Assembly (NCBI RefSeq): GCF_039812505.1
Contig: NZ_JBDIAQ010000081.1
Span: 1-15,124, forward strand
From: Intrasporangium_A sp039812505
GTDB lineage: Bacteria > Actinomycetota > Actinomycetes > Actinomycetales > Dermatophilaceae
DNA: 15,124 bases
Direction of reading: 5' to 3'
Position 1 is the stretch's first letter, and the number at the start of each line of letters is the position of its first letter. This document shows, piece by piece, positions 1 to 5,497 of the stretch. The position numbers were made by a program, and so were the translations under genes. The notes beneath the pieces are model-generated. The model had not been told where the DNA came from. It was given only the letters and a program-made list of their open reading frames with translations, and did not search any database.

Positions 1-63
1 CTGAGGGTCCGACTGAACGGCATCCGGCCGCCGGGCGTCTCGACCGCTCCCGGGCGCACCGCG

Positions 64-69
64 TAGGTT
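64..69 (+). promoter_or_regulatory. -10 hexamer of a predicted leaderless promoter for the DUF2237 gene
   Basis: TAGGTT matches the actinobacterial -10 consensus TANNNT and ends 7 nt before the ATG at 77, so transcription would begin at or next to the start codon. A TTGACx-like hexamer, TCGACC, lies at 40-45 with an 18-nt spacer. There is no purine-rich ribosome binding site before the ATG. Confidence 0.6.
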
Positions 70-76
70 TGGTCGC

Positions 77-472
77 ATGCGGCACGGTCAGCGCAACGTC
101 CTCGGTGGTGAGCTCGAGGAGTGCTCGACCGACCCGATGACCGGTTACTACCGCGACGGGTGCTGCACGACGGGCCCCGACGACGTCGGCAGCCACACGA
201 TCTGCGTCGTCGCCAGCCGCGAGTTCCTCGCGCACCAGGAGTCGGTCGGCAACGACCTGTCCACCCCGCGACCGGAGTGGAGCTTTCCGGGGCTGCAGCC
301 CGGTGACCGGTGGTGCGTGGTCGCGGCCCGCTGGCTGCAGGCCCAGCAGGCCGGCGTCGCCGCGCCGGTCGTGCTGGCCGCGACCCACGAGCGGGCACTC
401 GACGTCGTGCCGCTGCAGCTGCTGGAGGCCTATGCCGCGGACGTCCCCGACGACCCCGGCGAGCTGCTCTGA
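77..472 (+). CDS. DUF2237 family protein
   Basis: This 131-residue protein is full length for the DUF2237 family, a small conserved bacterial family without an assigned biochemical role. The signature is clear: NVLGGELEECSTDPMTGYYR near residue 8, then DGCCTTGPDDVGSHTICVV, GNDLSTPRPE, FPGLQPGDRWCVVAARW around residues 70-86, and AATHERALDVVPLQLLEAYA at the C-terminal end. Conserved cysteines (the CC pair in DGCC, one in STD context, one in RWC) suggest metal or thiol chemistry, but that is inference. No signal peptide or membrane segment is present, so it is probably cytoplasmic. The ATG at 77 is chosen because the family's N-terminus begins a few residues before NVLGG and a -10 hexamer sits just upstream. 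A lipoprotein gene follows 14 bp after the stop. Confidence 0.9.
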   Translation: MRHGQRNVLGGELEECSTDPMTGYYRDGCCTTGPDDVGSHTICVVASREFLAHQESVGNDLSTPRPEWSFPGLQPGDRWCVVAARWLQAQQAGVAAPVVLAATHERALDVVPLQLLEAYAADVPDDPGELL

Positions 473-486
473 GCCGGGGTAGGGAC

Positions 487-1173
487 GTGCGGACCGGCCG
501 GACCGAGGGCGGCCTGTTGCTCGTCGCCGTGCTGCTCGTGGCCCTGCTCGCCCTCGGCGGCTGCGCGGGCCGGGCCCACGTCCGGCTCGACGGGGACCGG
601 AAGACCGGCGACGCAACGTCGGCGGGCACGTCACCGACCTCGCCGGCCGCGACGACCGGGACCGCCTTGGCGACCGGGCCCACCACAGCACCGGAGACCG
701 TGAGCCCGGCGACCGGCACGACCGGCGCCCCGACCGGCACCCCGCTGCCGCCCAGCCCCACCCTGCCGGCCGGCTTCGACGCATCGGCCGCTCGGTCGGC
801 GATCGAGGCGGTGCTGGCCGACATCCGCCGGCTCGACCAGAGCCTCGGCGCGACCGGTGGAGGTAGGGCGACCGCGTCCCCGAAGTCGACGGACCGGGCG
901 GCGGCGGCCCGCGCGCTGTCGGCGCTCGACGCCCACCTGCAGTCGCTGCTGGCAGCCGGTGCGCCGCCCGGCACGGACGGCCCGAGCTACGTCGCCCGCA
1001 TCCTGGGCCTGCAGGTCTTCGTGTCCGCGGCGCACCGGGAGACCTCGACCGACCCGGGGCGAGCAGCCGCGCGCTACCGGGTGATCCGCAGCGAGGTGGG
1101 CGTCCTGCTCACCCAGGTCGGCACCAGTACCGGGGGCACGTTCACGCTGCCGCCGTCCGCGCCCGCCCGGTGA
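487..1173 (+). CDS. putative secreted lipoprotein, unknown function
   Basis: This 228-residue protein starts at GTG 487, with GGGG at 476-479 and AGGGA at 481-485 as possible ribosome-binding purines. The N-terminus is a type II signal peptide: a charged VRTGRTEGG stretch, a hydrophobic core of L/V/A at residues 10-22, then the lipobox L-G-G-C with the lipid-modified cysteine at residue 26. Residues about 35-95 are a Thr/Pro/Ala/Gly-rich flexible linker typical of actinobacterial cell-wall-spanning lipoproteins. The rest (about 100-228) is predicted helical, with LDQSL, AARALSALDAHLQSLL and YRVIRSEVGVLLTQVG segments. I do not recognise the family. It may be co-transcribed with the DUF2237 gene, whose stop is 14 bp upstream, but no functional link is evident. 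The open frame extends further upstream, but that part overlaps DUF2237 in another frame and is not credible. Confidence 0.75.
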   Translation: MRTGRTEGGLLLVAVLLVALLALGGCAGRAHVRLDGDRKTGDATSAGTSPTSPAATTGTALATGPTTAPETVSPATGTTGAPTGTPLPPSPTLPAGFDASAARSAIEAVLADIRRLDQSLGATGGGRATASPKSTDRAAAARALSALDAHLQSLLAAGAPPGTDGPSYVARILGLQVFVSAAHRETSTDPGRAAARYRVIRSEVGVLLTQVGTSTGGTFTLPPSAPAR

Positions 1174-1257
1174 GCAGGCGGCCGACCTGAGCCCGCCGGG
1201 CCGGCCTTCAGCCGTGACCGGGCCCGCTTCGACAGGTTGGTGGGACCTCCCGCTGGA

Positions 1258-1263
1258 TACGAT
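1258..1263 (+). promoter_or_regulatory. -10 hexamer of a predicted leaderless promoter
   Basis: TACGAT matches TANNNT and ends 7 nt before GTG 1271. The GGGAGG at 1264-1269 is only 1 nt from the GTG, too close to serve as a Shine-Dalgarno site, and would itself lie upstream of the predicted transcription start. No convincing -35 at normal spacing is visible. Confidence 0.55.
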
Positions 1264-1270
1264 GGGAGGC

Positions 1271-1705
1271 GTGTCGGATCCCACGGACCTCGAGGACTAC
1301 CTCAACGCATGCCGGGCCCGCGTGGAGTCGCAGGTCGCCTTCTTCCGGGAGTTCGCCGACGTGGTGAGCCGGGTCGACGCCGACGAGGCGGGCGGGCTGG
1401 AGCCGATGCTCGAGTCGCTCGAGAGCGACTACTTCAACAGCCTCGTGATCGTGCTCGACGTCTACTTCGCGGGCCGACTGACGGACCCGCCGCCCCCCGG
1501 GCCCGTCGCCACCGAGGTCGCTGCTCTGCGCACCTCGCTCGTGGAGGGTGAGGGCGAGATGCTGCCGAGAGCGGCGGCCACCCTCGACCAGCGCCGGTGC
1601 GTGCTGGGTCTCAAGGCCGGCGACTCGATCCGGCTGACGGCCCTGTCCTTCGCCCGCCTGGCCGACGCCTACTTCGCCGAGATCGAGCGGCGCCACGTCG
1701 GCTGA
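1271..1705 (+). CDS. conserved hypothetical protein, all-helical
   Basis: The protein has 144 residues from GTG 1271. It is acidic and rich in predicted helix, with no membrane segment or signal peptide, so it is probably cytoplasmic. Recognisable stretches are FFREFADVVSRVDADEAGG, LESDYFNSLVIVLDVYFAGR, LKAGDSIRLTALSFARLADAYF and a final FAEIERRHVG. I associate this pattern (a central long helix, then a GD.I.LT...F.RL.DAFFAEIERR tail) with an uncharacterised family common in actinomycetes, and no function is known to me. An in-frame ATG at 1262 and one at 1214 are alternative starts. I prefer 1271 because the -10 hexamer at 1258-1263 overlaps the 1262 ATG and places transcription initiation at 1270-1271. 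The unusual Pro-rich loop PPPPGP (about residue 75) interrupts the helices. Confidence 0.75.
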   Translation: MSDPTDLEDYLNACRARVESQVAFFREFADVVSRVDADEAGGLEPMLESLESDYFNSLVIVLDVYFAGRLTDPPPPGPVATEVAALRTSLVEGEGEMLPRAAATLDQRRCVLGLKAGDSIRLTALSFARLADAYFAEIERRHVG

Positions 1706-1709
1706 GCGA

Positions 1710-1741
1710 CCTCGGCACCCGGCGCCCGCCTCTCGCCGAGG
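1710..1741 (+). terminator. possible stem-loop terminator without U-tract
   Basis: CCTCGGC at 1710-1716 pairs with GCCGAGG at 1735-1741, a perfect 7-bp stem with an 18-nt loop that can form a small inner GGC/GCC stem. It begins 4 bp after the upstream stop codon. There is no T-run, which is common for actinobacterial terminators. It also overlaps the -35 area of the next gene's promoter, so a regulatory role is an alternative. Confidence 0.35.
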
Positions 1742-1756
1742 CGTGCCGACCTGTGC

Positions 1757-1762
1757 CAGAGT
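1757..1762 (+). promoter_or_regulatory. -10 hexamer of a predicted leaderless promoter
   Basis: CAGAGT (xANNNT) is preceded by TGTGC, as in an extended -10, and ends 6 nt before GTG 1769. The same TGTGCCA core recurs at the promoter before 13331. There is no Shine-Dalgarno sequence before the GTG. Confidence 0.5.
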
Positions 1763-1768
1763 GCACCC

Positions 1769-2065
1769 GTGGCCCACACGTACACGCGCGCGACGTATGT
1801 CTGGTTCGTCGCTGCGGTGATCACCGGGGTCGCCAGCGGGTTCCTGCACCTGGTGCGCTCGCACGCCGCGAAGGACGACGCCGCCCCGGTGGCCCTCACG
1901 ATCCTGGCCTTCGGCCTGACCGGTGTCACGGCCCTGCTGATCTTCCGCGGCATCATGGCCGCGGCCGACGAGCAGGACCGGCACGCGCGGGAACAGCTCG
2001 CGCGCAACCGGGCGCTGCGGGGGCCGGACGCGTCGGACCGAGCCGGGCAACGGGACCGCCACTGA
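1769..2065 (+). CDS. small two-TM membrane protein, unknown function
   Basis: The protein has 98 residues from GTG 1769. Two membrane segments are visible: residues about 10-29 (YVWFVAAVITGVASGFLHLV) and about 41-63 (VALTILAFGLTGVTALLIF), separated by a short charged loop, RSHAAKDDA. The C-terminal third is hydrophilic and strongly charged (DEQDRHAREQLARNRALRG), probably a cytoplasmic helical tail. I do not recognise a family. The start is set by the -10 hexamer ending 6 nt upstream and by the position of the first membrane segment. The stop codon TGA at 2063-2065 is itself part of the dispersed TGAGCGGCATAC motif. The dinB promoter follows directly. Confidence 0.7.
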   Translation: MAHTYTRATYVWFVAAVITGVASGFLHLVRSHAAKDDAAPVALTILAFGLTGVTALLIFRGIMAAADEQDRHAREQLARNRALRGPDASDRAGQRDRH

Positions 2066-2089
2066 GCGGCATACCGACCGGGCGGCGGT

Positions 2090-2095
2090 GACAAT
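2090..2095 (+). promoter_or_regulatory. -10 hexamer of a predicted leaderless promoter for dinB
   Basis: GACAAT (xANNNT, with TG just upstream) ends 6 nt before ATG 2102, placing the predicted transcription start on the A of the start codon. The intervening bases CCGGT hold no ribosome binding site. I see no actinobacterial SOS box (TCGAAC-N4-GTTCGA type) upstream. Confidence 0.55.
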
Positions 2096-2101
2096 GCCGG
2101 T

Positions 2102-3184
2102 ATGGATGCCGCTGCCGGTCGCTGGGTGCTGCACGTCGACCTCGACCAGTTCATCGCCGCGGTGGAGGTGCTGCGCCGGCCCGAGCTGGCCGGCCGGCCG
2201 GTCATCGTCGGGGGCCGCGGCGACCCGGCCGAGCGGGCGGTGGTGGCGACCGCGAGCTACGAGGCGCGGGAGTACGGCGTCCGGTCGGGGATGCCGCTGC
2301 GGGTCGCGGCGCGCAAGGTGCCCGGTGCCGTCCTGCTACCGGTCGACGCCGCGGCCTACCACGAGGCGTCGGAGCAGGTCATGGCCACCCTGCGGCGCCT
2401 GGGTGCCGTCGTGGAGGTGCTCGGCTGGGACGAGGCGTTCCTCGGTGTCGAGACGACCGACCCCGAGGCGTTCGCCCGGCGGGTCCAGGCCGCCGTCCTG
2501 GAGGCGACCGACCTGCACTGCTCGGTCGGCATCGGCGACAACCGGATCCGCGCGAAGATCGCGACGGGTCTCGGCAAGCCACGCGGCGTGTTCCGGCTGA
2601 CCCGGGCCAACTGGTTCGAGGTCATGGGCGAGCGCCCGACGATCGACCTGTGGGGCGTGGGGTCGAGGGTCTCCCAGCGGCTGGCCGCCCTCGGCATCGC
2701 GACCGTGCGTCAGCTTGCCACCACACCGGAGCAGTTGCTCGTCGCCGAGTTCGGCCCGCGAATGGGGGTCTGGTACGGCCGGCTCGGCCGCGGGGTCGGC
2801 TCGGCCGTGGTCGACGACACGCCCTGGGTCGCGCGGGGCCACAGCCGGGAGACGACCTACCAGCACAACCTCGCCGACGGCGAACAGGTCCGCGCGGCGG
2901 TCCGGCAGCTCGCGCAGCAGGCCTTCGAGGACACCGCCGCCGAGGGCCGACCGGTCACGCGGGTGACGCTCAAGGTGCGCTACGCGCCGTTCTTCACCCA
3001 GACGAAGGCGATGAAGCTGCCCGCGCCCACCTCCGACGGGGATGCCGTCGTCGCTGCGGCGCTCGCCCTCGCCGACCGGCTCGACCCGGCCCGGGAGGTC
3101 CGGCTGCTCGGGGTGCGAGCCGAGATGCAGCCGCCGGAGGGCGACGACCCTGTGCCGCGCACCCCGATCCGCGGGCGCCTCTGA
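2102..3184 (+). CDS. dinB: Y-family DNA polymerase IV, DinB2 (DinP) type
   Basis: This 360-residue translesion polymerase adds nucleotides opposite damaged or misaligned template. The palm begins HVDLDQFIAAVE, with catalytic Asp13. The second acidic pair is Asp110-Glu111 in GWDEAFLGV, where most DinB proteins have S-[IV]-DEA. SVGIGDNRIRAKIATGLGKP (about 140-160) and LWGVGSRVSQRLAALGI (thumb helix-hairpin-helix, about 183-200) follow, then the little finger ending RLLGVRAEM. The pattern closely resembles mycobacterial DinB2/DinP (HVDLDQFL, GWDEAYL, GISDNKQRAK, WGVGPKT). The steric-gate position, Phe or Tyr in ordinary DinB and Leu in mycobacterial DinB2, is Ile18 here. The C-terminus ends in a Pro/Arg-rich tail with no QLxLF-type clamp-binding motif, as expected for DinB2. 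It is transcribed alone and convergent with the FAD dehydrogenase. Confidence 0.93.
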   Translation: MDAAAGRWVLHVDLDQFIAAVEVLRRPELAGRPVIVGGRGDPAERAVVATASYEAREYGVRSGMPLRVAARKVPGAVLLPVDAAAYHEASEQVMATLRRLGAVVEVLGWDEAFLGVETTDPEAFARRVQAAVLEATDLHCSVGIGDNRIRAKIATGLGKPRGVFRLTRANWFEVMGERPTIDLWGVGSRVSQRLAALGIATVRQLATTPEQLLVAEFGPRMGVWYGRLGRGVGSAVVDDTPWVARGHSRETTYQHNLADGEQVRAAVRQLAQQAFEDTAAEGRPVTRVTLKVRYAPFFTQTKAMKLPAPTSDGDAVVAAALALADRLDPAREVRLLGVRAEMQPPEGDDPVPRTPIRGRL

Positions 3185-3198
3185 CCCCGCTCCCCGTC

Positions 3199-3303
3199 TC
3201 GTCGAGAGCGCAGCATTCCCGATCGATAGTGCACCATTCCCGATCGACAGTGCACCATCTCTCGTCGAGAGTGCAGCATTCCCGATCGACAGTGCAGCAG
3301 CTC
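3199..3303. repeat. five 21-bp tandem repeats between convergent genes
   Basis: Five contiguous 21-bp units lie at 3199-3219, 3220-3240, 3241-3261, 3262-3282 and 3283-3303. Two head types alternate as A-B-B-A-B: A is TCGTCGAGAG (units 1 and 4; U1 has GCGC after it), B is CGATCGAYAG (units 2, 3 and 5). Tails are TGCASCATTCC-like. B heads contain the palindrome CGATCG; unit 4's head with its flank forms CTCTCG-T-CGAGAG (3259-3271), and units 2-3 contain the palindrome GTGCAC. The array fills almost the whole gap between the dinB stop (3184) and the FAD dehydrogenase stop (3302-3304), overlapping the latter by 2 bp. There are no spacers, so this is not CRISPR. A length of 21 bp is about two helical turns and also a multiple of three, so all frames stay open through it, which can create spurious ORFs. 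Confidence 0.92.
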
Positions 3304-4948
3304 AGATCGCCGCCGCGGCGGCCCGCCCGGCCACGCGGCCACTGAACAGGCAGCCACCGAGGAAGGTGCCCTCCAGCGAGTTGTACCCGTGCATCCCGCC
3401 GCCGCCGAATCCCGCCACCTCGCCGGCGGCGTAGAGGCCCGGGATCGTCCGCTCGTCGGTGCCGAGCACCCGGGCGGACAGGTCGGTCTCGAGTCCGCCG
3501 AGCGTCTTGCGGGTCAGCACGTGCAGCCGCACCGCGATCAGCGGCCCGGCGGCCGGGTCGAGGATCCGGTGCGGCGCGGCGACCCGGATCAGCCGGTCGC
3601 CGCGGAAGTTGCGGGTCTCGCGCAGCGCGGTGACCTGGGCGTCCTTGCCGAACGGGTTGTCCAGCTGTCGGTCGCGCTCCTCGATCACCCGGCGCACGTC
3701 GGACTCGTCGAGCAACGGCTCGGCGGTGAGCCCGTTCATCCGGTGGACCAGTTCGTGCAGGCTGTCGGCGACGACGAAGTCGGCGCCGTGCTGCTTGAAC
3801 GCCTCGACCGGCCCCGGGGCCCCCGGCCGGACACGCCCGAGCACCGCGCGGACGTCGCGACCGGTCAGGTCCGGGTTCTGCTCCGAGCCCGAGAGCGCGA
3901 ACTCCTTCTCGATGATCCGCTGGGTCAGCACGAACCACGAGTGGTCGTAACCGGTCGCGCGCAGGTGGCCCAGCGTGCCCAGCGTGTCGAAACCCGGGAA
4001 GTAGGGCGGCGGCAGCCGCCGGCCGCGCGCGTCGAGCCAGACCGACGAGGGCCCCGGCAGGATCCGGATGCCGTGGTTGTCCCAGACCGGGTCCCAGTTG
4101 ACGATCCCCTCGGTGTAGTGCCACATCCGGTCGGGGTTGATGACCCGGCCACCGGCCGCGGCCGTGATCGCGAGCATCCGCCCGTCGACGTGCGCCGGGA
4201 CGCCCGAGACCATGTGCCCGGGCGGGCTGCCCAGCCGCGCCGGCCAGCTCGCCCGGACCAGGTCGTGGTTGCCACCGATCCCGCCGGAGGTGACCACCAC
4301 CGCCTGCGCGTCGATCTCGAACCCGCCGACGACCTCGCGGCTGGTCGCGTGGCCGCGCACCGCGTCGTCGGGCGCGAGCAGGCTGCCGCGCACGCCCCTC
4401 ACCGTGCCGTCGGTCCGCACCAGCTCATCGACGCGGTGCCGGAACGCGAGCCGCACTCGTCCCGCGAGCGCCGCGGCCCGCACCCGTCGCTCGAACGGCT
4501 CGACCAGCCCGGGCCCGGTGCCCCAGGTGATGTGGAACCGTGGTACCGAGTTGCCGTGTCCGCCGGCTCGCCCGTCCCCGCGCTCGGCCCACCCGACGAC
4601 GGGGAAGAACCGGTGTCCCATGCCGTGCAGCCAGGCCCGCTTCTCACCGGCCGCGAAGTCGAGGTAGGCCCGCGCCCATCGGCTGGGCCAGTAGTCCTCG
4701 GGGCGGTCGAACTGCGCGCTGCCCATCCAGTCCTGGGTGGCGAGCTCGAGCGAGTCGTGCACGCCCATGCGGCGCTGCTCGGGGCTGTCGACGAGGAACA
4801 GCCCGCCCAGGCTCCAGAACGCCTGCCCGCCGAGGGACTGCGCACCCTCCTGGTCCACGAGCACGACCTGCCGCCCCGCGTCGGCGAGCTCGGTGGCGGC
4901 GACGAGACCGGCGAGACCGGCCCCCACGACGACGACGTCGGTCTGCAT
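3302..4948 (-). CDS. FAD-binding dehydrogenase (fumarate reductase/KstD-like flavoprotein)
   Basis: This 548-residue flavoprotein has an N-terminal Rossmann motif, VVVVGAGLAGLVAATELADAG, with GxGxxG at residues 9-14 and the ribose-binding acidic residue in VVLVDQEG. It continues with GGQAFWSLGGLF (about 40-52), a second nucleotide-binding stretch QAVVVTSGGIGGN, and the C-terminal FAD signature GLYAAGEVAGFGGGGMHGYNSLEGTFLGGCLFSG. The architecture is that of the succinate dehydrogenase/fumarate reductase flavoprotein superfamily, in the subgroup of soluble FAD-binding dehydrogenases related to 3-ketosteroid delta-1-dehydrogenases. The substrate cannot be told from sequence. There is no signal peptide or Tat motif, so it is cytoplasmic. 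ATG 4948 is supported by GAAGGA at 4954-4959, 5 nt upstream, and by the position of the GxGxxG motif. It is monocistronic, convergent with dinB. Confidence 0.88.
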   Translation of the reverse strand: MQTDVVVVGAGLAGLVAATELADAGRQVVLVDQEGAQSLGGQAFWSLGGLFLVDSPEQRRMGVHDSLELATQDWMGSAQFDRPEDYWPSRWARAYLDFAAGEKRAWLHGMGHRFFPVVGWAERGDGRAGGHGNSVPRFHITWGTGPGLVEPFERRVRAAALAGRVRLAFRHRVDELVRTDGTVRGVRGSLLAPDDAVRGHATSREVVGGFEIDAQAVVVTSGGIGGNHDLVRASWPARLGSPPGHMVSGVPAHVDGRMLAITAAAGGRVINPDRMWHYTEGIVNWDPVWDNHGIRILPGPSSVWLDARGRRLPPPYFPGFDTLGTLGHLRATGYDHSWFVLTQRIIEKEFALSGSEQNPDLTGRDVRAVLGRVRPGAPGPVEAFKQHGADFVVADSLHELVHRMNGLTAEPLLDESDVRRVIEERDRQLDNPFGKDAQVTALRETRNFRGDRLIRVAAPHRILDPAAGPLIAVRLHVLTRKTLGGLETDLSARVLGTDERTIPGLYAAGEVAGFGGGGMHGYNSLEGTFLGGCLFSGRVAGRAAAAAI

Positions 4949-4953
4949 GCGTG

Positions 4954-4959
4954 TCCTTC
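4954..4959 (-). promoter_or_regulatory. ribosome binding site of the FAD dehydrogenase
   Basis: On the minus strand GAAGGA ends 5 nt before the ATG at 4948. It fixes this start and shows that this gene, unlike many neighbours, has a conventional leader. Confidence 0.7.
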
Positions 4960-5276
4960 GTCCGTTCCTCTGCCTGTGTCTTCTGCCTGTGCTGCGCCCC
5001 GTCCCTGCAGTATGCCGCCCACCTCCACCGCTCGGCCCGCTCCTACGGTCGGTGCCCGTGATCGCCGGCCCGAGAGGCCGCGTAGGCCGGATTTAGAGGA
5101 CAACCGCACCGCTTGGCCGGGTCGGTGGGGGGGCGGCCACATGCCCGGGGTGCCGTGCGCCCCGAAGGTCCGGTGAGCGGCATACGGACGAGGGGACGGT
5201 GGCGGCCCGGACTGTCGTTCAGTGGCTCGGGCGCTGGAATGTCCTCTCCGGCAAGGGGGTTCGTCCCGGGTGGCAG

Positions 5277-5319
5277 GGTCCGCTCGGTACGCGGACAGTC
5301 CCGCCGGACCGAGCGGGCC
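5277..5319 (+). promoter_or_regulatory. strong stem-loop upstream of the aminopeptidase operon
   Basis: GGTCCGCTCGGT (5277-5288) pairs with ACCGAGCGGGCC (5308-5319): 12 bp with one G-U wobble. The 19-nt loop can form an inner GCGG/CCGC stem (5291-5294 with 5301-5304). It sits about 180 bp before the ATG at 5498. It could be a terminator or attenuator, an RNA leader element or a protein site; the sequence does not decide. Confidence 0.5.
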
Positions 5320-5414
5320 AGATCCACGAGTCCTGGGTCGGGAGGCGCGGGCTACGCACAGTAACGATTTGGACGGGCCGGTTGTCCCGGCTCGCCGGAC
5401 CCCGGTTCCTCCGA

Positions 5415-5420
5415 TAGCGT
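5415..5420 (+). promoter_or_regulatory. possible -10 element for the pepA-abgT operon
   Basis: TAGCGT fits TANNNT and would give a leader of roughly 70 nt. TATTCT at 5426-5431 is an equally good match. Neither has a convincing -35, so the call is tentative. Confidence 0.3.
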
Positions 5421-5482
5421 GCGCTTATTCTCGACCGGTTCGTCATGCTGGGCCCCGGACGCAGGGGCCCACCAACCCCGCC

Positions 5483-5488
5483 AGGAGG
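5483..5488 (+). promoter_or_regulatory. ribosome binding site of the aminopeptidase
   Basis: A canonical AGGAGG lies 9 nt before ATG 5498, the best Shine-Dalgarno match in the window. It rules out the longer upstream in-frame reading from 5222. Confidence 0.85.
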
Positions 5489-5497
5489 AACCCACCC

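Larger units (their letters stand above)
4949..5497. other. 549-bp gene-free divergent region
   Basis: This lies between the divergent FAD dehydrogenase and aminopeptidase genes. It holds the dehydrogenase ribosome binding site; a direct repeat TCTGCCTGTG (4969-4978 and 4982-4991); two copies of the GCGGCATAC motif (minus at 5010-5018, plus at 5177-5185); two stem-loops (5190-5248 and 5277-5319); TACGGT at 5044-5049 and TAGCGT at 5415-5420 as possible + strand -10 elements; and the aminopeptidase ribosome binding site. Open frames crossing it lack codon bias or homology I recognise, and none is annotated. Its length is unusual here, where most gaps are below 120 bp. Confidence 0.7.

Noticed and set aside
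3199..3303. CRISPR array
   Set aside because: The repeats are directly adjacent with no spacers, and no cas genes are present.
3389..5176. 595-codon + strand open frame opposite the FAD dehydrogenase
   Set aside because: It is antisense to a well-supported flavoprotein, its composition is Arg/Pro/Gly-biased, and it has no ribosome binding site or family motif.
5222..5497. N-terminal extension of the aminopeptidase to 5222
   Set aside because: The 92 added residues are not family-like, they cover the stem-loop region, and AGGAGG marks the ATG at 5498.
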